From the NCBI RefSeq assembly GCF_000337175.1, contig NZ_AOIJ01000041.1:1-64000 (forward strand): 64,000 bases of DNA, given 5' to 3'. Made by a program: the position numbers and the translations under genes. This DNA comes from Natrinema gari JCM 14663. Lineage in GTDB: Archaea > Halobacteriota > Halobacteria > Halobacteriales > Natrialbaceae. The notes under the pieces are model-generated. The model had not been told where the DNA came from. It was given only the letters and a program-made list of their open reading frames with translations, and made no database searches. Every line of letters begins with the position of its first letter. The first letter of the stretch is position 1. Of the stretch, positions 8,497 to 17,015 are shown piece after piece.

Positions 8497-8958
8497 CTAC
8501 TGCTTCGTTTTGATCAGGAACTTCATATCGCCCTGGAAGACGACGGTGCCGTCTTGATTGGTCATCTCCGTGTCGAGCACGACCAGACCGACATCATCGC
8601 GGTCCCCGAGTTCCTTTTTCTCGTCGACGACGATCTCGAGCGAGATCGTATCGCCGATGTGGACCGGTTCGGGCAGGTCCATGTAGTTCATCCCGAGGAA
8701 GGCGTAGGCCGTTCGTTCGACGATACCCGTTCGGTAGACGAACCCCGTCGCATGAACGAACGTCATCGGTCCGTGTGCGATGCGCTCATCGAAGTCCTGC
8801 TCGGCCGCGTACTCCTTGTTCGTGTGGAGTTCCGTCCAGTCACCACTCAGCGCCGAGTGCATCACGAAGTCCGATTCGGTAACCGTCCGCCCGACGCTTA
8901 CGAACTCCTGACCCGGCTCGAAGTCTTCGAAGTGATGTGGCTCGTAACTATAGGCCAT
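8497..8958 (-). CDS. MaoC-like (R)-specific enoyl-CoA hydratase
   Basis: The 153-residue hot-dog protein has the hydratase-2 motif: FVMHSALSGDWTELHTNKEYAAEQDFDERIAHGPMTFVHATGF, with the Asp/His pair and GP. A short C-terminal strand set QDGTVVFQGDMKFLIKTK completes the fold. It would hydrate enoyl-CoA thioesters. Convergence with the paa operon suggests it serves phenylacetate ring-cleavage products, perhaps in place of the hydratase domain of PaaZ; that is inference. A TATA-like box on the minus strand (CTTATTTAC, near 8981-8989) lies about 27 bases upstream of the start. Confidence 0.88.
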   Translation of the reverse strand: MAYSYEPHHFEDFEPGQEFVSVGRTVTESDFVMHSALSGDWTELHTNKEYAAEQDFDERIAHGPMTFVHATGFVYRTGIVERTAYAFLGMNYMDLPEPVHIGDTISLEIVVDEKKELGDRDDVGLVVLDTEMTNQDGTVVFQGDMKFLIKTKQ

Positions 8959-9144
8959 GATCGTAGTACCGAAGCATCACGTAAATAAGTTGCTTCGATT
9001 GAACGACGTCGATTCCGGCGGTCGATGGAAGCCAGCGGTAGCCACGGAACGTGGACTGCAGGCGGCGGGATCGCCCCGCCGGATCGTGACGAGGCGTCGT
9101 CGCGAGCGTTGGAACTGGTACGGTATCACGCCCCACTATTAAAA

Positions 9145-9160
9145 CCACGATATGTCGTGG
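9145..9160. promoter_or_regulatory. 16-bp palindrome CCACGATATGTCGTGG
   Basis: The arms CCACGA/TCGTGG are exact with a TATG centre. The arm sequence resembles the CCACGAC/GTCGTGG hairpin at the end of IS200/IS605-type elements, one of which has left a trace at 12500. It may be an operator or an element scar. Confidence 0.35.
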
Positions 9161-9243
9161 AGAGAGTATAACCTACTCGACCGTCTATTCGGAGTCGAAC
9201 GACTGCGGCCGACACCTCAGGTCGGCGAGCCTCCGGCCCGTAG

Positions 9244-9263
9244 TTACAAACATATGATTGTAA
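9244..9263. promoter_or_regulatory. recurrent 20-bp dyad, copy 1 (TTACAAACATATGATTGTAA)
   Basis: The 6-base arms TTACAA/TTGTAA are exact inverted repeats around an ATATG-containing core. Close copies occur at 27853, 36209 and, weaker, 46576, always outside genes. This one lies 105 bases before the alpha/beta hydrolase. A binding site for a dimeric regulator is the likely reading. Confidence 0.5.
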
Positions 9264-9368
9264 TAGGCAACCGACTGACATCGAGTCGAACCGCGTCGAA
9301 TACGCCGTGACTGAACGCATGCCTTCCATCGACGGAACGGACGGGAAGTCGGTGATCGGCCATCGACA

Positions 9369-10202
9369 ATGAGCCGGCTCACGTACCCATCCGAGCTGGA
9401 TCTCGAGTCGAACTGGACTTCCAGCCGGATCGTGGTCAACGGCTGTCGACATCGGTTCGTGACGGCGGGCACGGGAGATGGGCCACCCGTGCTGTTCGCA
9501 CACGGGTTCACGGACAACTGGCAGTGTCTTTCCCCGCTCGCTGCACAGTTCGCCGCCGAACACGAGGTGATTCTGTACGATGCCCGCGGCCACGGGTTGA
9601 GCGAGGCCCCGGAGACGGGCTACGACGCGGAAACGATGACGGACGATCTGCTGTCCCTCTGCGACGCCCTGAACGTCGAACGCCCCATCCTGTACGGGCA
9701 TTCGCTCGGCGCGGATTCGATCGCTCGCGCCACCGCCCGGGGTGGGCTCCAGCCTCGAGCGCTCGTCTTGGAGGACCACCCTGCACAGCTGTTCGAAGCG
9801 CTCGGGGAGGATCACCTCCCGAACAAACGGGCCCAGCTCGACCGGTGGAGTACCGCCGCTCACGAATCGCTCCGTGACGAATTCGAGCCACGGTACCCCC
9901 GTTTTGCCGATGTCCTGGCCACTGCTCGAAAGCAAGTGCGGTCTCAGGTACTGGGGATTACGAAGCGTGGGTTCGAGCCGCTGGAAACCGCCCTCCCGGA
10001 CCCGCCCTGTCCGACGCTGCTTCTCCGTCCCGACCCCGCCGTCGCTTCCTACACGGCTCCCTCGCGGGATCGACGGTGGGCAACTGAGACCACCACAGTC
10101 CGAAGCGTCGACGGCGCGGGACATACGGTCTTCCGCGACCGTCCGTCCGTCTGCCTCGAGTCCATCGAGAAGTTCCTCGCCGAACATGACAGCGGCAGAT
10201 AG
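9369..10202 (+). CDS. alpha/beta-fold hydrolase
   Basis: The 277-residue protein has the standard alpha/beta hydrolase order. The oxyanion-region HGFTDNW is near residue 45, DARGHGLSEAPETGYD follows, and the nucleophile elbow GHSLGA puts Ser at the catalytic position. The acid is likely the Asp in LLLRPDPAV, and the catalytic His is in GAGHTVFRD near residue 255. It resembles esterases and ring-fission-product hydrolases, and the substrate cannot be assigned. It stands alone, upstream of a decayed region and close to the phenylacetate genes. Confidence 0.88.
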   Translation: MSRLTYPSELDLESNWTSSRIVVNGCRHRFVTAGTGDGPPVLFAHGFTDNWQCLSPLAAQFAAEHEVILYDARGHGLSEAPETGYDAETMTDDLLSLCDALNVERPILYGHSLGADSIARATARGGLQPRALVLEDHPAQLFEALGEDHLPNKRAQLDRWSTAAHESLRDEFEPRYPRFADVLATARKQVRSQVLGITKRGFEPLETALPDPPCPTLLLRPDPAVASYTAPSRDRRWATETTTVRSVDGAGHTVFRDRPSVCLESIEKFLAEHDSGR

Positions 10203-11101
10203 AGCCCGGACTGGGAGCCAAGTGGCCGGTACTCGCCGTCGGAAGAGAGCGTGGTCGGGGACACGATCGGAGCCTGTCCGCAGGAACGACGACCCACGAC
10301 CGATGTCGGAGGGTGCGTTCACGAATCGCGCTCTCCGAACGTGTCACCGGCAGCTTCGGCCGTCCTTTCGCTTCGGGATGCGAGTACGACTTCCGACCAC
10401 TGCCTCGTTGTTCTCCAGCGGACAGCGCCACCGGTGTGATCGACAGAGGTATCGGTTCGCACTCGCGAAGCGCGTCACAAACCTCCGACTGACCGATACG
10501 CCCTTCGGCGAAGCCCTCGATCTCGTCGCTGACCAGCCGTGTGCTTCTCGTAGTCCCGTTCGGGGGTCTCGTAAAGTATCGGGACAGGAACGTCGGAAAC
10601 ACTGACCAGCCCTCCCCAGCAGGGTCGAGCGCGGTTCTATATCGCGATATATGATTTACATCCTGCGCGGTCAGTGCTTGAGCGGACCAACCTGCGTTTT
10701 CGCGAGCACAGTCATCGCCCACTCGAGGCCGTTTCGACGATCGCCTTCGGGCCTGCGACCATTTCCCCGCCCCGAACGCCGGCGTACCAAGGGCACAAAC
10801 GAGCGCTCGATCGTGACCCTCCTGAAATCGCATCGAACACTTCTCGCCGCCGGCATCGTGTGCCCGTTCGTCGACGTAGCGCGTGCTTCATAATCGGTGA
10901 TCGGCGATCCACGAGCCACCGGATCTCGGTCGTCGGTCCCCGGTTCCGTCGCGACGTTCTGCTGGGCGTCGTTCGCCTCGAGGACTCCTCTTGCGTGCCC
11001 CATCCGAGATAGCGCTGACGTGCGCGTAGTACGTTTGAATCGGCCCGTGCGAGATTCCGGCCGCGAGTGCTCGAGCGTGTGCCATCGGACCGGTCGGTCG
11101 T
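10203..11101. other. eroded region; possible decayed crotonase-like fragment on the minus strand
   Basis: No intact gene is seen. On the minus strand short coherent pieces occur in different frames. Around 11060-11000 there is ARALAAGISHGPIQTYYAHV, continued in another frame by GVLEANDAQQNVATE. This order resembles the C-terminal part of an enoyl-CoA hydratase (crotonase), though only weakly. Further on, fragments GEMVAGPKAIVET and NGLEWAMTVLAKTQVG abut in two frames near 10700-10800 and look like one broken C-terminus that I do not recognise. Confidence 0.25.
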
Positions 11102-11266
11102 CTACTCCTCGATCATCACGGCCGACCCTGTCTCTGCCTCGAGCCAGTCGAGAAAACCGTCAAGACAGTTCGCGGTTCCGTCGATAGTTCCCGCTTCCGT
11201 CGCCGGCTTTCGATCTGGACCGACCGCCGCGGGCGGCTCGGCGATCACCGTCGAGTTGGCTGTCAC
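11102..11266 (-). CDS. possible small acidic protein, or a gene remnant
   Basis: A GTG-started frame of 54 residues (MTANSTVIAEPPAAVGPDRK... ending GSAVMIEE) reads cleanly. It has an acidic, tryptophan-containing C-terminal helix DGFLDWLEAETGSAVM. It lies among decayed genes, has no clear promoter, and no family is recognised. It may equally be the tail of a lost protein. Confidence 0.25.
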   Translation of the reverse strand: MTANSTVIAEPPAAVGPDRKPATEAGTIDGTANCLDGFLDWLEAETGSAVMIEE

Positions 11267-11379
11267 GCCCGATCACCCTCGAGAACCAGGGTCGACAGAA
11301 GCAGCTATTTCGGTGATGGTATTGAGTGCGTTCTGCAGATAAGGTGTGCAATAAACCCTATAGCACTATACGAAATCGG

Positions 11380-11630
11380 TAAGTGCTGGCGTTCGCGTTT
11401 CGGATGGTGGCCTCGTCTAGTACGCGAAAAAACAGCCGTACACGGTCGTCCGTCGAGACTGTCTTAGCACGGAAATTACCCTTGATCGACTCGGGCTCGT
11501 CTTCGATCCGCCAGCGACGGCCGGCCCGTCGACTCCAACGTCTCGATGACCTCCCGCTCAGTGCCGGTGATCTGTTGGAATAAAGTAGTTCACGCCGAGG
11601 TTCGATAGCGTTCGGTAGACTCGCCGGGAA
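11380..11630 (-). pseudogene. remnant resembling a DDE transposase
   Basis: On the minus strand three overlapping frames contribute pieces in transposase-like order. NLGVNYFIPTDH comes first, then TEREVIETLES, then DEPESIKGNFRAKTVSTDD followed by RVRLFFRVLDEAT. This layout is typical of the catalytic core of haloarchaeal IS4/IS5-like transposases. At least two frameshifts separate the pieces and neither end of the element is visible. The family cannot be fixed. Confidence 0.3.
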
Positions 11631-11695
11631 TGCAGATGATGCGTGGTCACTTACCGGGTTCAGGTAGTTCCGGATGGAAGATTTCTACCGTTCGG

Positions 11696-12131
11696 CTATA
11701 TCCACTCTTGAGGTCCTCTCAGCCCATGACTCCCGAATACACGAGCCACCCAGGAGATTAACTGTTTCCGTGGCGTGGTCCCCGTATTCTCGAGCTCCCA
11801 GCCGGCAGCACTGGCAGCGTCTGTGAGAGCGAAATACTCCCACTGCGTCCGAGGAAGGTACTCGGGACGGATCGGGAGCCTCGCTGACCAGAACGTGTCT
11901 CTCGGTCGTGAACCGGTTATGGAGGCGGGTGAAGTTCGGGGAAGTCGGCGCTACTCGGAAGGCCAGACGAACGAGATTCGTTGAACTGAAGGCGTGAGCA
12001 GCCCCGGACTCTGCCGCGGTCAGACCGACGTTCTGCGCCCATCGTCGTGCATCAACGACCACCGCCTGTGGCTCACGAGCCTGCTGAAGCGCCGCGAGCT
12101 CGAATGCGAGCGTCATGGATTCCCCGGTCAT
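11696..12131 (-). pseudogene. frameshifted haloarchaeal conserved protein (DUF7124-like)
   Basis: The frame starts well with MTGESMTLAFELAALQQ and AVVVDARRWAQNVGLTAAES, and continues to RLHNRFTTERHVLVSEAPDPSRV. The expected C-terminal block then resumes in another frame as EYLPRTQWEYFALTDAASAAGWELE and runs to a stop at 11696. The two halves together match the order of a small haloarchaeal family I remember as DUF7124; the name is from memory. One frameshift near 11860-11880 separates them, so the gene is probably dead, unless the shift is a sequencing error. Confidence 0.5.
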
Positions 12132-12265
12132 CGATTAGCAGAGGACGGCACCTTCCCATCCGATGAGTAAATTGCCAACCAGTACCGTCTTCGGTTCCAC
12201 ATTATACAGAGCTGAGAAGCGTGCTGACAGTTACTTCGTACCTGTCGCACCCAGGTATAGCTGCA

Positions 12266-12400
12266 ATGTGTCACTGCTTCAGCGACCCAACCGAGACGAG
12301 TGACGAAGGGCGGGCGGCGGTTCTCGAAGAACACTCGAATGCGGAACGCCGCGCTGAATACTCCACGGACGAACTGGAGACGCACGGCGTTATCGCCTGA
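12266..12400 (+). CDS. small acidic protein (44 residues), unknown function
   Basis: A clean ATG-started frame gives a 44-residue product with strong haloarchaeal bias: MCHCFSDPTETSDEGRAAVL, an acidic helix EEHSNAERRAEYSTDELE, and an end in THGVIA. It is glutamate-rich, unlike the neighbouring non-coding frames, and reads as an N-terminal CxC patch followed by two short helices. No family is recognised. It may be a genuine micro-protein or the tail of a lost gene, as it lies in an eroded stretch. Confidence 0.4.
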   Translation: MCHCFSDPTETSDEGRAAVLEEHSNAERRAEYSTDELETHGVIA

Positions 12401-12485
12401 GCCAGCCGCTCGGTCGTTCTACGGACACGTTCGATAGTGTCGTCGTCCCATCCCGGCCCGTCATCCGCTCGGTTCTCAGCGTCCG

Positions 12486-12728
12486 CTAGCGTTTGCCATC
12501 CACGACTGAAGTCGTGGGATTCCTCTCGTGGGAGTCGCAGTCGTTTCGAGCTTCCCCGAGAGCGGGATTCCCGTTTGATTCGGTCTCTGGTCCGCGAATC
12601 CGACTACGTGCTCGCTCATCCGTCTCACCGGCTGTCTGCCGGGTCACGAGCCCGACCAGATACGAGGCGTCTTCGGCGATGACCGCCGCCGTGGTGAGCT
12701 GAACACCGTTCTCATTTCCCGATCGCAC
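12486..12728 (-). mobile_element. remnant of an IS200/IS605-type (IS1341-like) element, OrfB C-terminal end
   Basis: The minus-strand frame contains PETESNGNPALGEARNDCDS followed by HERNPTTSVVDGKR, which resembles the C-terminal tail of haloarchaeal IS1341-type OrfB (TnpB-like) proteins. It is followed by the characteristic end hairpin at 12500-12517. The catalytic part of OrfB, the zinc ribbon and the other element end are absent, so only a right-end scar remains. Confidence 0.55.
12500..12517. repeat. IS200/IS605 end hairpin CCACGAC-TGAA-GTCGTGG
   Basis: Perfect 7-base arms around TGAA form the sub-terminal hairpin seen at the right end of haloarchaeal IS200/IS605 and IS1341 elements. The neighbouring OrfB tail supports the reading. 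Confidence 0.6.
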
Positions 12729-12851
12729 GACCGCTGGACCGTCGCGGACGATGCCCGCTGTCGCGTGGCTCGAGACGATCCGCGTCCGACCTCCCCTCCA
12801 AGAGAGCCATCGGAACGCATCGCCGACTCCTGCAGAGCCGGCGGTTCCGGA

Positions 12852-13418
12852 TCATCGTCGCTCACCGAGTACGAAGCGTTGTTCCATTGGGGGCTGGGAC
12901 CACTCTAGCGTCCCTGGGAACGGATTCTCGAGCGTGTCCCAATCGTCGTCCATCTCCGTCTCCGAGAGGAGGCAGTCGTCGAGCGAGGCGACGATGGCGG
13001 ACTCGTCCATCCCAGTGCCGATGAAGACGAGTTTCACTTCGCGGTCACCCCACTGCTCGTCCCAGTGGCGATCCGACCGCGAGTCACGGTAGGATTCCCG
13101 CTGGAACTCTGGAAGCGTGACCGCCCACCGACCGTTGACCTCGACGTGGGTCTGTGTCCCCGCCTGGCTTAGCTCGAGGGCGTAGCGTTCCCGGCCAGCG
13201 ACCCACAGGTACCCTTTCGCTCGGACGACAGGATCGGGGAACGAGCGGAGCCATTCGTGGAACCGCTCCGGATGGAACGGTCGGTGGCGCTCGTAGACGA
13301 ACGAATCAATACCGAACTCCTCCGGCGGGTGGAGGTGGTCATGCCTGTGGCCGTCCGGTTCCGTCTCGTCTTCGTCGTGCTCGTGATCCCGGAGTCGTGC
13401 CGTCATCGAGGCGGTCAC
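12852..13418 (-). CDS. CobW C-terminal domain only (truncated COG0523 metallochaperone)
   Basis: The 188-residue frame starts in the His/Asp-rich metal-binding linker (HEHDEDETEPDGHRHDHLHPP) of haloarchaeal CobW-type GTPases. It continues through the whole CobW_C domain: FGIDSFVYERHRPFHPERFHEWLR, VVRAKGYLWVAGRERYALELSQAG, GDREVKLVFIGTGMDESAIVASLDDCLL. The N-terminal GTPase half (about 200 residues with the Walker motifs and CxCC) is missing. Instead the 3' end of an ABC transporter operon lies 80 bases upstream. An AATATAAT box at 13446-13453 is at about the right distance for transcription from this ATG. It is either a truncated pseudogene or an orphan metal-binding domain that is still expressed. 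Confidence 0.75.
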   Translation of the reverse strand: MTASMTARLRDHEHDEDETEPDGHRHDHLHPPEEFGIDSFVYERHRPFHPERFHEWLRSFPDPVVRAKGYLWVAGRERYALELSQAGTQTHVEVNGRWAVTLPEFQRESYRDSRSDRHWDEQWGDREVKLVFIGTGMDESAIVASLDDCLLSETEMDDDWDTLENPFPGTLEWSQPPMEQRFVLGERR

Positions 13419-13445
13419 GACGGCGAGCCAGTAAAAGCCGACGCG

Positions 13446-13453
13446 AATATAAT
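13446..13453 (-). promoter_or_regulatory. TATA-like box before the truncated cobW
   Basis: ATTATATT on the minus strand is centred 31 bases before the ATG at 13418, close to leaderless spacing. It lies in the 80-base gap after the ABC transporter operon. Confidence 0.4.
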
Positions 13454-13498
13454 AGGAGTCCGGAGCAGTATTGTTACTCGAACTGCCCTGGGACAGTC

Positions 13499-14287
13499 TC
13501 AGTGACTGGTGTCGTCCGGACGCCCAAGTTCAGTCCTGATCCGCGCGACGTGGCCCACGAAGTCACGAGCGGTCCGTTCACGGGGGCGCGCTAAATCGAT
13601 CGAGAACGTCGACTGCACGGTTCCCGGGTCTGCATCCACGACAATCACGCGATCAGCGAGGGTCACCGCTTCGTCGATGTCGTGCGTGACGAACACGACG
13701 GTCTGTCCGGTCTGCGTCCAGATGTCGAGCAATTCGGCGTGAAGGCGATCCCGCGTCCGGGTGTCGACACTGCCGAACGGCTCGTCCATCAAGAGTATTT
13801 CAGGATCGACAGCGAGAGCGCGAGCGATCCCGACGCGTTGTTTCATGCCGCCGGACAGCGCCTTCGGGTACGCGTCCTCGAAACCCTCGAGCCCCACCAG
13901 GTCGATCAACTCCCGGACCCGTGCTTCGCAGTCGGGGCAGTCACACGCGGGCCGGTCGAGGCCGAACCGGATGTTCCCGCGGACGGTTCGCCAGGGGAAG
14001 AGTGCGTACTCCTGGAAGACCATCCCCCGGTCCAGCCCAGGACCGGTAACCGGATCTCCACCGACCAGTATCGACCCACCGTCCGGGTCATCGAGTCCGG
14101 CGATTGCCCGCAACAGCGTCGTCTTCCCACACCCGGACGGACCGACCACACAGCAGAACTCGCCTTCCGCAACCGAGAACGAGACGTCTGCGAGCGCTTG
14201 CACCGACTCGTAGGATCGGCTGACGTTCTGAATTGTGATCTTCTCACGTGAGTCGTGATCCGTCGACGAGCCCGAACTCAGCGCCAT
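13499..14287 (-). CDS. ABC transporter ATP-binding protein, taurine/nitrate/sulfonate type
   Basis: The 262-residue ATPase has Walker [18 protein letters not shown]-loop [10 protein letters not shown], signature [15 protein letters not shown], Walker [13 protein letters not shown] and the switch His in [11 protein letters not shown]. This is the SsuB/TauB/NrtD subfamily. It carries a short CPDCEAR insertion between Q-loop and signature, giving a CxCPxC-like cysteine cluster ([14 protein letters not shown]). It overlaps the permease gene by 10 bases and ends the three-gene operon. The imported solute is not evident. Confidence 0.9.
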   Translation of the reverse strand: MALSSGSSTDHDSREKITIQNVSRSYESVQALADVSFSVAEGEFCCVVGPSGCGKTTLLRAIAGLDDPDGGSILVGGDPVTGPGLDRGMVFQEYALFPWRTVRGNIRFGLDRPACDCPDCEARVRELIDLVGLEGFEDAYPKALSGGMKQRVGIARALAVDPEILLMDEPFGSVDTRTRDRLHAELLDIWTQTGQTVVFVTHDIDEAVTLADRVIVVDADPGTVQSTFSIDLARPRERTARDFVGHVARIRTELGRPDDTSH

Positions 14288-15120
14288 GTGAGGATCCTCC
14301 GTTCGAGAAGTCGGAACCCGACGTCCATACAGAGGAACGCCAGACTGATCAGGACCATGTAGGCGACGCTGGTCGCCATCGCGAGGTTGTTCGAGGCGTT
14401 GATGATCTCGTAGCCGACGCCGGGCGCGCCGAACAGTTCGGCCCCGACGACGATCATCCAGCAGCGACCGATGCTCGTTCGGAACCCGGTCAATACCTGG
14501 GGTGCGGCGCTCGGGAGTGCGACGAGTTTTAGCATCGAGAGGTCACGCTCCACGCCGAGGGTCGACGCGGCATCGGTCAGCTCGCTCGAGACGCCTTCGA
14601 CGCCACCATACGCGCCGTAGAAGTTGATCCAGAACGCCCCGACGAAGACGATAAACGCCGCACCGGTGTGGTGAATGCCGAACCAGACGATCGCGAAGAC
14701 GACCCACGCCAGCGGCGGGATCGGCCGGAGCACCCGGACGAGTGGCCGTAACCAGTCGTCGAGCACACCGTGCCAGCCCATCGCTAATCCCAGACTGATC
14801 CCACAGCTCGCACCGAGGAGGAGGCCAGGGAGGTAGTGGAACAACGTCTGTGCGAGGTGTGCAAAGCCGGTCGGCAGGACTAGACTCGAGCCCAGGACGG
14901 GGACCACGATCGCAGTCGAGGTCGCGAACAGGTCGATAAACGCGCGTCCCGAATCGAGCGGGCCCGGCACTAGATATGACGGCTGGGTCGTCATCGCACC
15001 AACCCACCAAACGAGGAGAAACACGAGGAGACCGCCCAGACCGCGCAGATACCGCCGTCGGTCCCCCTCGAAGCTGCCGGCGACCACCGCGTTGGAACTG
15101 GTGTCGGTACGCGTACTCAT
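14278..15120 (-). CDS. ABC transporter permease, taurine/nitrate/sulfonate type
   Basis: The 280-residue membrane protein has about six predicted helices. The first is [14 protein letters not shown] and a later one is [19 protein letters not shown]. The EAA loop [39 protein letters not shown] that contacts the ATPase is conserved. This is the SsuC/TauC family. It overlaps the ATPase gene by 10 bases and the binding-protein gene by 4 bases, so the operon is translationally coupled. Confidence 0.9.
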   Translation of the reverse strand: MSTRTDTSSNAVVAGSFEGDRRRYLRGLGGLLVFLLVWWVGAMTTQPSYLVPGPLDSGRAFIDLFATSTAIVVPVLGSSLVLPTGFAHLAQTLFHYLPGLLLGASCGISLGLAMGWHGVLDDWLRPLVRVLRPIPPLAWVVFAIVWFGIHHTGAAFIVFVGAFWINFYGAYGGVEGVSSELTDAASTLGVERDLSMLKLVALPSAAPQVLTGFRTSIGRCWMIVVGAELFGAPGVGYEIINASNNLAMATSVAYMVLISLAFLCMDVGFRLLERRILTWR

Positions 15121-16145
15121 TCCTGGATGGCGTCGTAGGGATCGAACGCGAACAGGTTCTCAGTCGCGACCGGTGCTTCGATGTTCCCGACGTTCGCGAC
15201 GAACTCGCCCATCGTCGCAGCTTGGTCGGTGATCGCGTGCGGGTCCGAGAGGAAATCCGACGCCTGTGAGTCCATGGCCGCCGTAGCGAGGTCTTCGCTC
15301 ACGCCGGAGCCGATCACCGACGCGGCGTGGGCGGCAGCGGCATCGGGGGCGTCTGCTGTGAACTCGGTCGCTGCGACGTGCTGTTCAACAAGCGATTGGG
15401 CGATGTCGGCGTCGTCGAGCACTTGCTGGTTCGCGAACAGCACCGTGACGGGGTGGTTCTCGAGGATGTTTCCGGACCAGGCGAGTTCGCCGAAGCCGTC
15501 ATCTTGGTCGATGATCGTCGCGAACGGCTCTTGGATGATCGTCGCGTCGATGTCGCCGGATTGAATCGTCTGGACCGCCTTCGCTGGCGGGACTTTCGAT
15601 TTGTTGATGACGGACGCCATCTCACCGGCGTCGAGATCCTCCTGGATCCAGTATCGGAGGACGACGTCGGGGACGCTTCCGTCCGGTGGGGCACCGAACC
15701 GTACCTTGCGACCCTGCTCCTGCTCGAAACGCTCGAACATAGCTGTGCCGTCCTGTTCGTTGCGCTCGACGAGTTCGGTTGTCCCCATGATCTTGAAGCC
15801 GTTTCTCGAGTTTGCCGCGAGGATACCGGCGTCGGTGCCTTTGTCGGCGAGAACCATCGCAGGAGTAATCCCGAAGAGCGCAACGTCGACATCCCCGCTG
15901 GCAAATGCCTTGACGACGCTGGGGCCAGAGCTGAACCGCTCGATTGTGACAGCCGCTGGGACATCCTCGTAGTAGCCCTCTTGTTCCATCACGTAGTGTT
16001 GCATGTTCGGATAAATCGGGACGTACGCGATCGTGACGGAATCGAGTGACTCCCCTCCTCGACCGAGACAGCCAGCGATTCCCGCCGCAGCAATAGTGGT
16101 TGCGCCTGCCTTCCGAAGCAGCCTTCGGCGCGAGATGTGGACCAT
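15117..16145 (-). CDS. ABC transporter substrate-binding lipoprotein, SsuA/TauA/NMT1-like
   Basis: The 342-residue protein begins with a twin-arginine lipoprotein signal: SRRRLLRKAG, a hydrophobic stretch, and lipobox IAGC with Cys26. The mature part has the SsuA/THI5-like fold order: TIAYVPIYPNMQHYVMEQEGYYED, the helix-forming GPSVVKAFASGDVDVALFGITPAM, FGAPPDGSVPDVVLRYW and IIQEPFATI. It would be anchored outside the membrane and deliver an organic anion or similar solute. A TATA-like AATATTATT on the minus strand near 16172-16180 lies about 27 bases upstream, making it the first gene of the operon. A broken nikR gene and a truncated cobW flank the operon, but a nickel or cobalt substrate is only a guess. 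Confidence 0.88.
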   Translation of the reverse strand: MVHISRRRLLRKAGATTIAAAGIAGCLGRGGESLDSVTIAYVPIYPNMQHYVMEQEGYYEDVPAAVTIERFSSGPSVVKAFASGDVDVALFGITPAMVLADKGTDAGILAANSRNGFKIMGTTELVERNEQDGTAMFERFEQEQGRKVRFGAPPDGSVPDVVLRYWIQEDLDAGEMASVINKSKVPPAKAVQTIQSGDIDATIIQEPFATIIDQDDGFGELAWSGNILENHPVTVLFANQQVLDDADIAQSLVEQHVAATEFTADAPDAAAAHAASVIGSGVSEDLATAAMDSQASDFLSDPHAITDQAATMGEFVANVGNIEAPVATENLFAFDPYDAIQE

Positions 16146-16277
16146 CGGTGTTGATAACTGTAGGTCTAGTCCTAATAATATCTGTGGTTTGTTCGGAGAG
16201 AGTTAACATTCAAAGGGGCCTGAGAGGGTGGATGTTGCTAGAGTTGGTGTGAGTACAGCGAGAAGGGGAAACCAGGA

Positions 16278-16699
16278 TCAATCCATGTCGGCAAGCGAGC
16301 CAAAGTCGTCCATCGACAGCACAGCGTAGTCGATCGTGAGCGTGTCTTTCGTCGCTCGGCTCTTCCCGACGAACGTCGAACTCTCTTCGAGTGATCCCGT
16401 CAGCACGAACAGTTCCATGCAGTGATAGCCGTCGACGTGACTATGACAACTCGAAGCGACGATGTCCTCGTGTTCGTGGCGGAGGTGCATCGTTGCCTCC
16501 TCGACGCTCGTTGGTTCATAATCGAAAACCACAGTGACGACGCCCATCACGTCTCTATTCGCGAGTGTCTTATCCTCGAGTTCACCGAGCCGGTTCCGGC
16601 TCGCTTCACGGAGTCCCTCACTGCGACCGGTATAGCCGTGATCGTCCGCGAACTGGTGGTTCGATCACACAACTCCTCGGTGTCGAGACACTGAGCTGG
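16278..16699 (-). pseudogene. nikR: nikR nickel-responsive regulator with a frameshifted N-terminus
   Basis: The C-terminal 89 residues (16278-16547) are an intact NikR nickel-binding domain. His25, His36, His38 and Cys44 of the 90-codon frame match the spacing of E. coli NikR His76, His87, His89 and Cys95 with one constant offset. Upstream the DNA-binding half is recognisable but broken into three frames. SVSTP lies near 16690, EELCDRTT comes next, then [35 protein letters not shown] runs straight into the intact domain. A TGA closes that last frame just before FADD. The ribbon-helix-helix strand that reads DNA is therefore lost or out of frame. Translation from 16547 would give a nickel-binding domain without a DNA-binding domain. 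Confidence 0.75.
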
Positions 16700-16952
16700 T
16701 TCGCAGTTGTGGATTTTTGCTAAAACGAATGCCAGGGTTAGTTGGGAGATTGTAGCGAATTTTGTTGGAGCAACGAGAACAGAAGAGACGCATCAATTCC
16801 ATACTCCGCGGTTGTGGGGAGGTCGGACTTTCGCAGGATGGACGAAAACAGGGCCAAACCCTGGAACGGCATGCACGTCACAGCCAGGGCGTGACTGAGA
16901 AAGCATTCTTTTGGAGTGAATCGAGAGGAGATCACACGTACTACCTAACTGA

Positions 16953-16968
16953 TACAAGTGTGGTTGTA
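16953..16968. promoter_or_regulatory. 16-bp dyad TACAAGTGTGGTTGTA, copy 1
   Basis: TACAA/TTGTA arms flank a 6-base core, 48 bases before the thioesterase ATG and just ahead of an AT-rich TATA-like ATAATATC. The surrounding 30 bases (ct-atacaagtg---ttgta-ta-atcaag) recur at 17580-17610. The 250 bases before this site (16700-16952) hold no recognisable gene. Confidence 0.45.
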
Positions 16969-17015
16969 TAATATCAAGTCAAATGGTTTTTGTAGCGCTT
17001 TCCCCGAGATAAGAT

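Larger units (their letters stand above)
8959..9368. other. intergenic region with two palindromes
   Basis: No gene is visible between the MaoC and hydrolase starts. The stretch contains the MaoC promoter, a 16-bp palindrome at 9145-9160 and one copy of the recurrent 20-bp dyad at 9244-9263. Confidence 0.6.
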
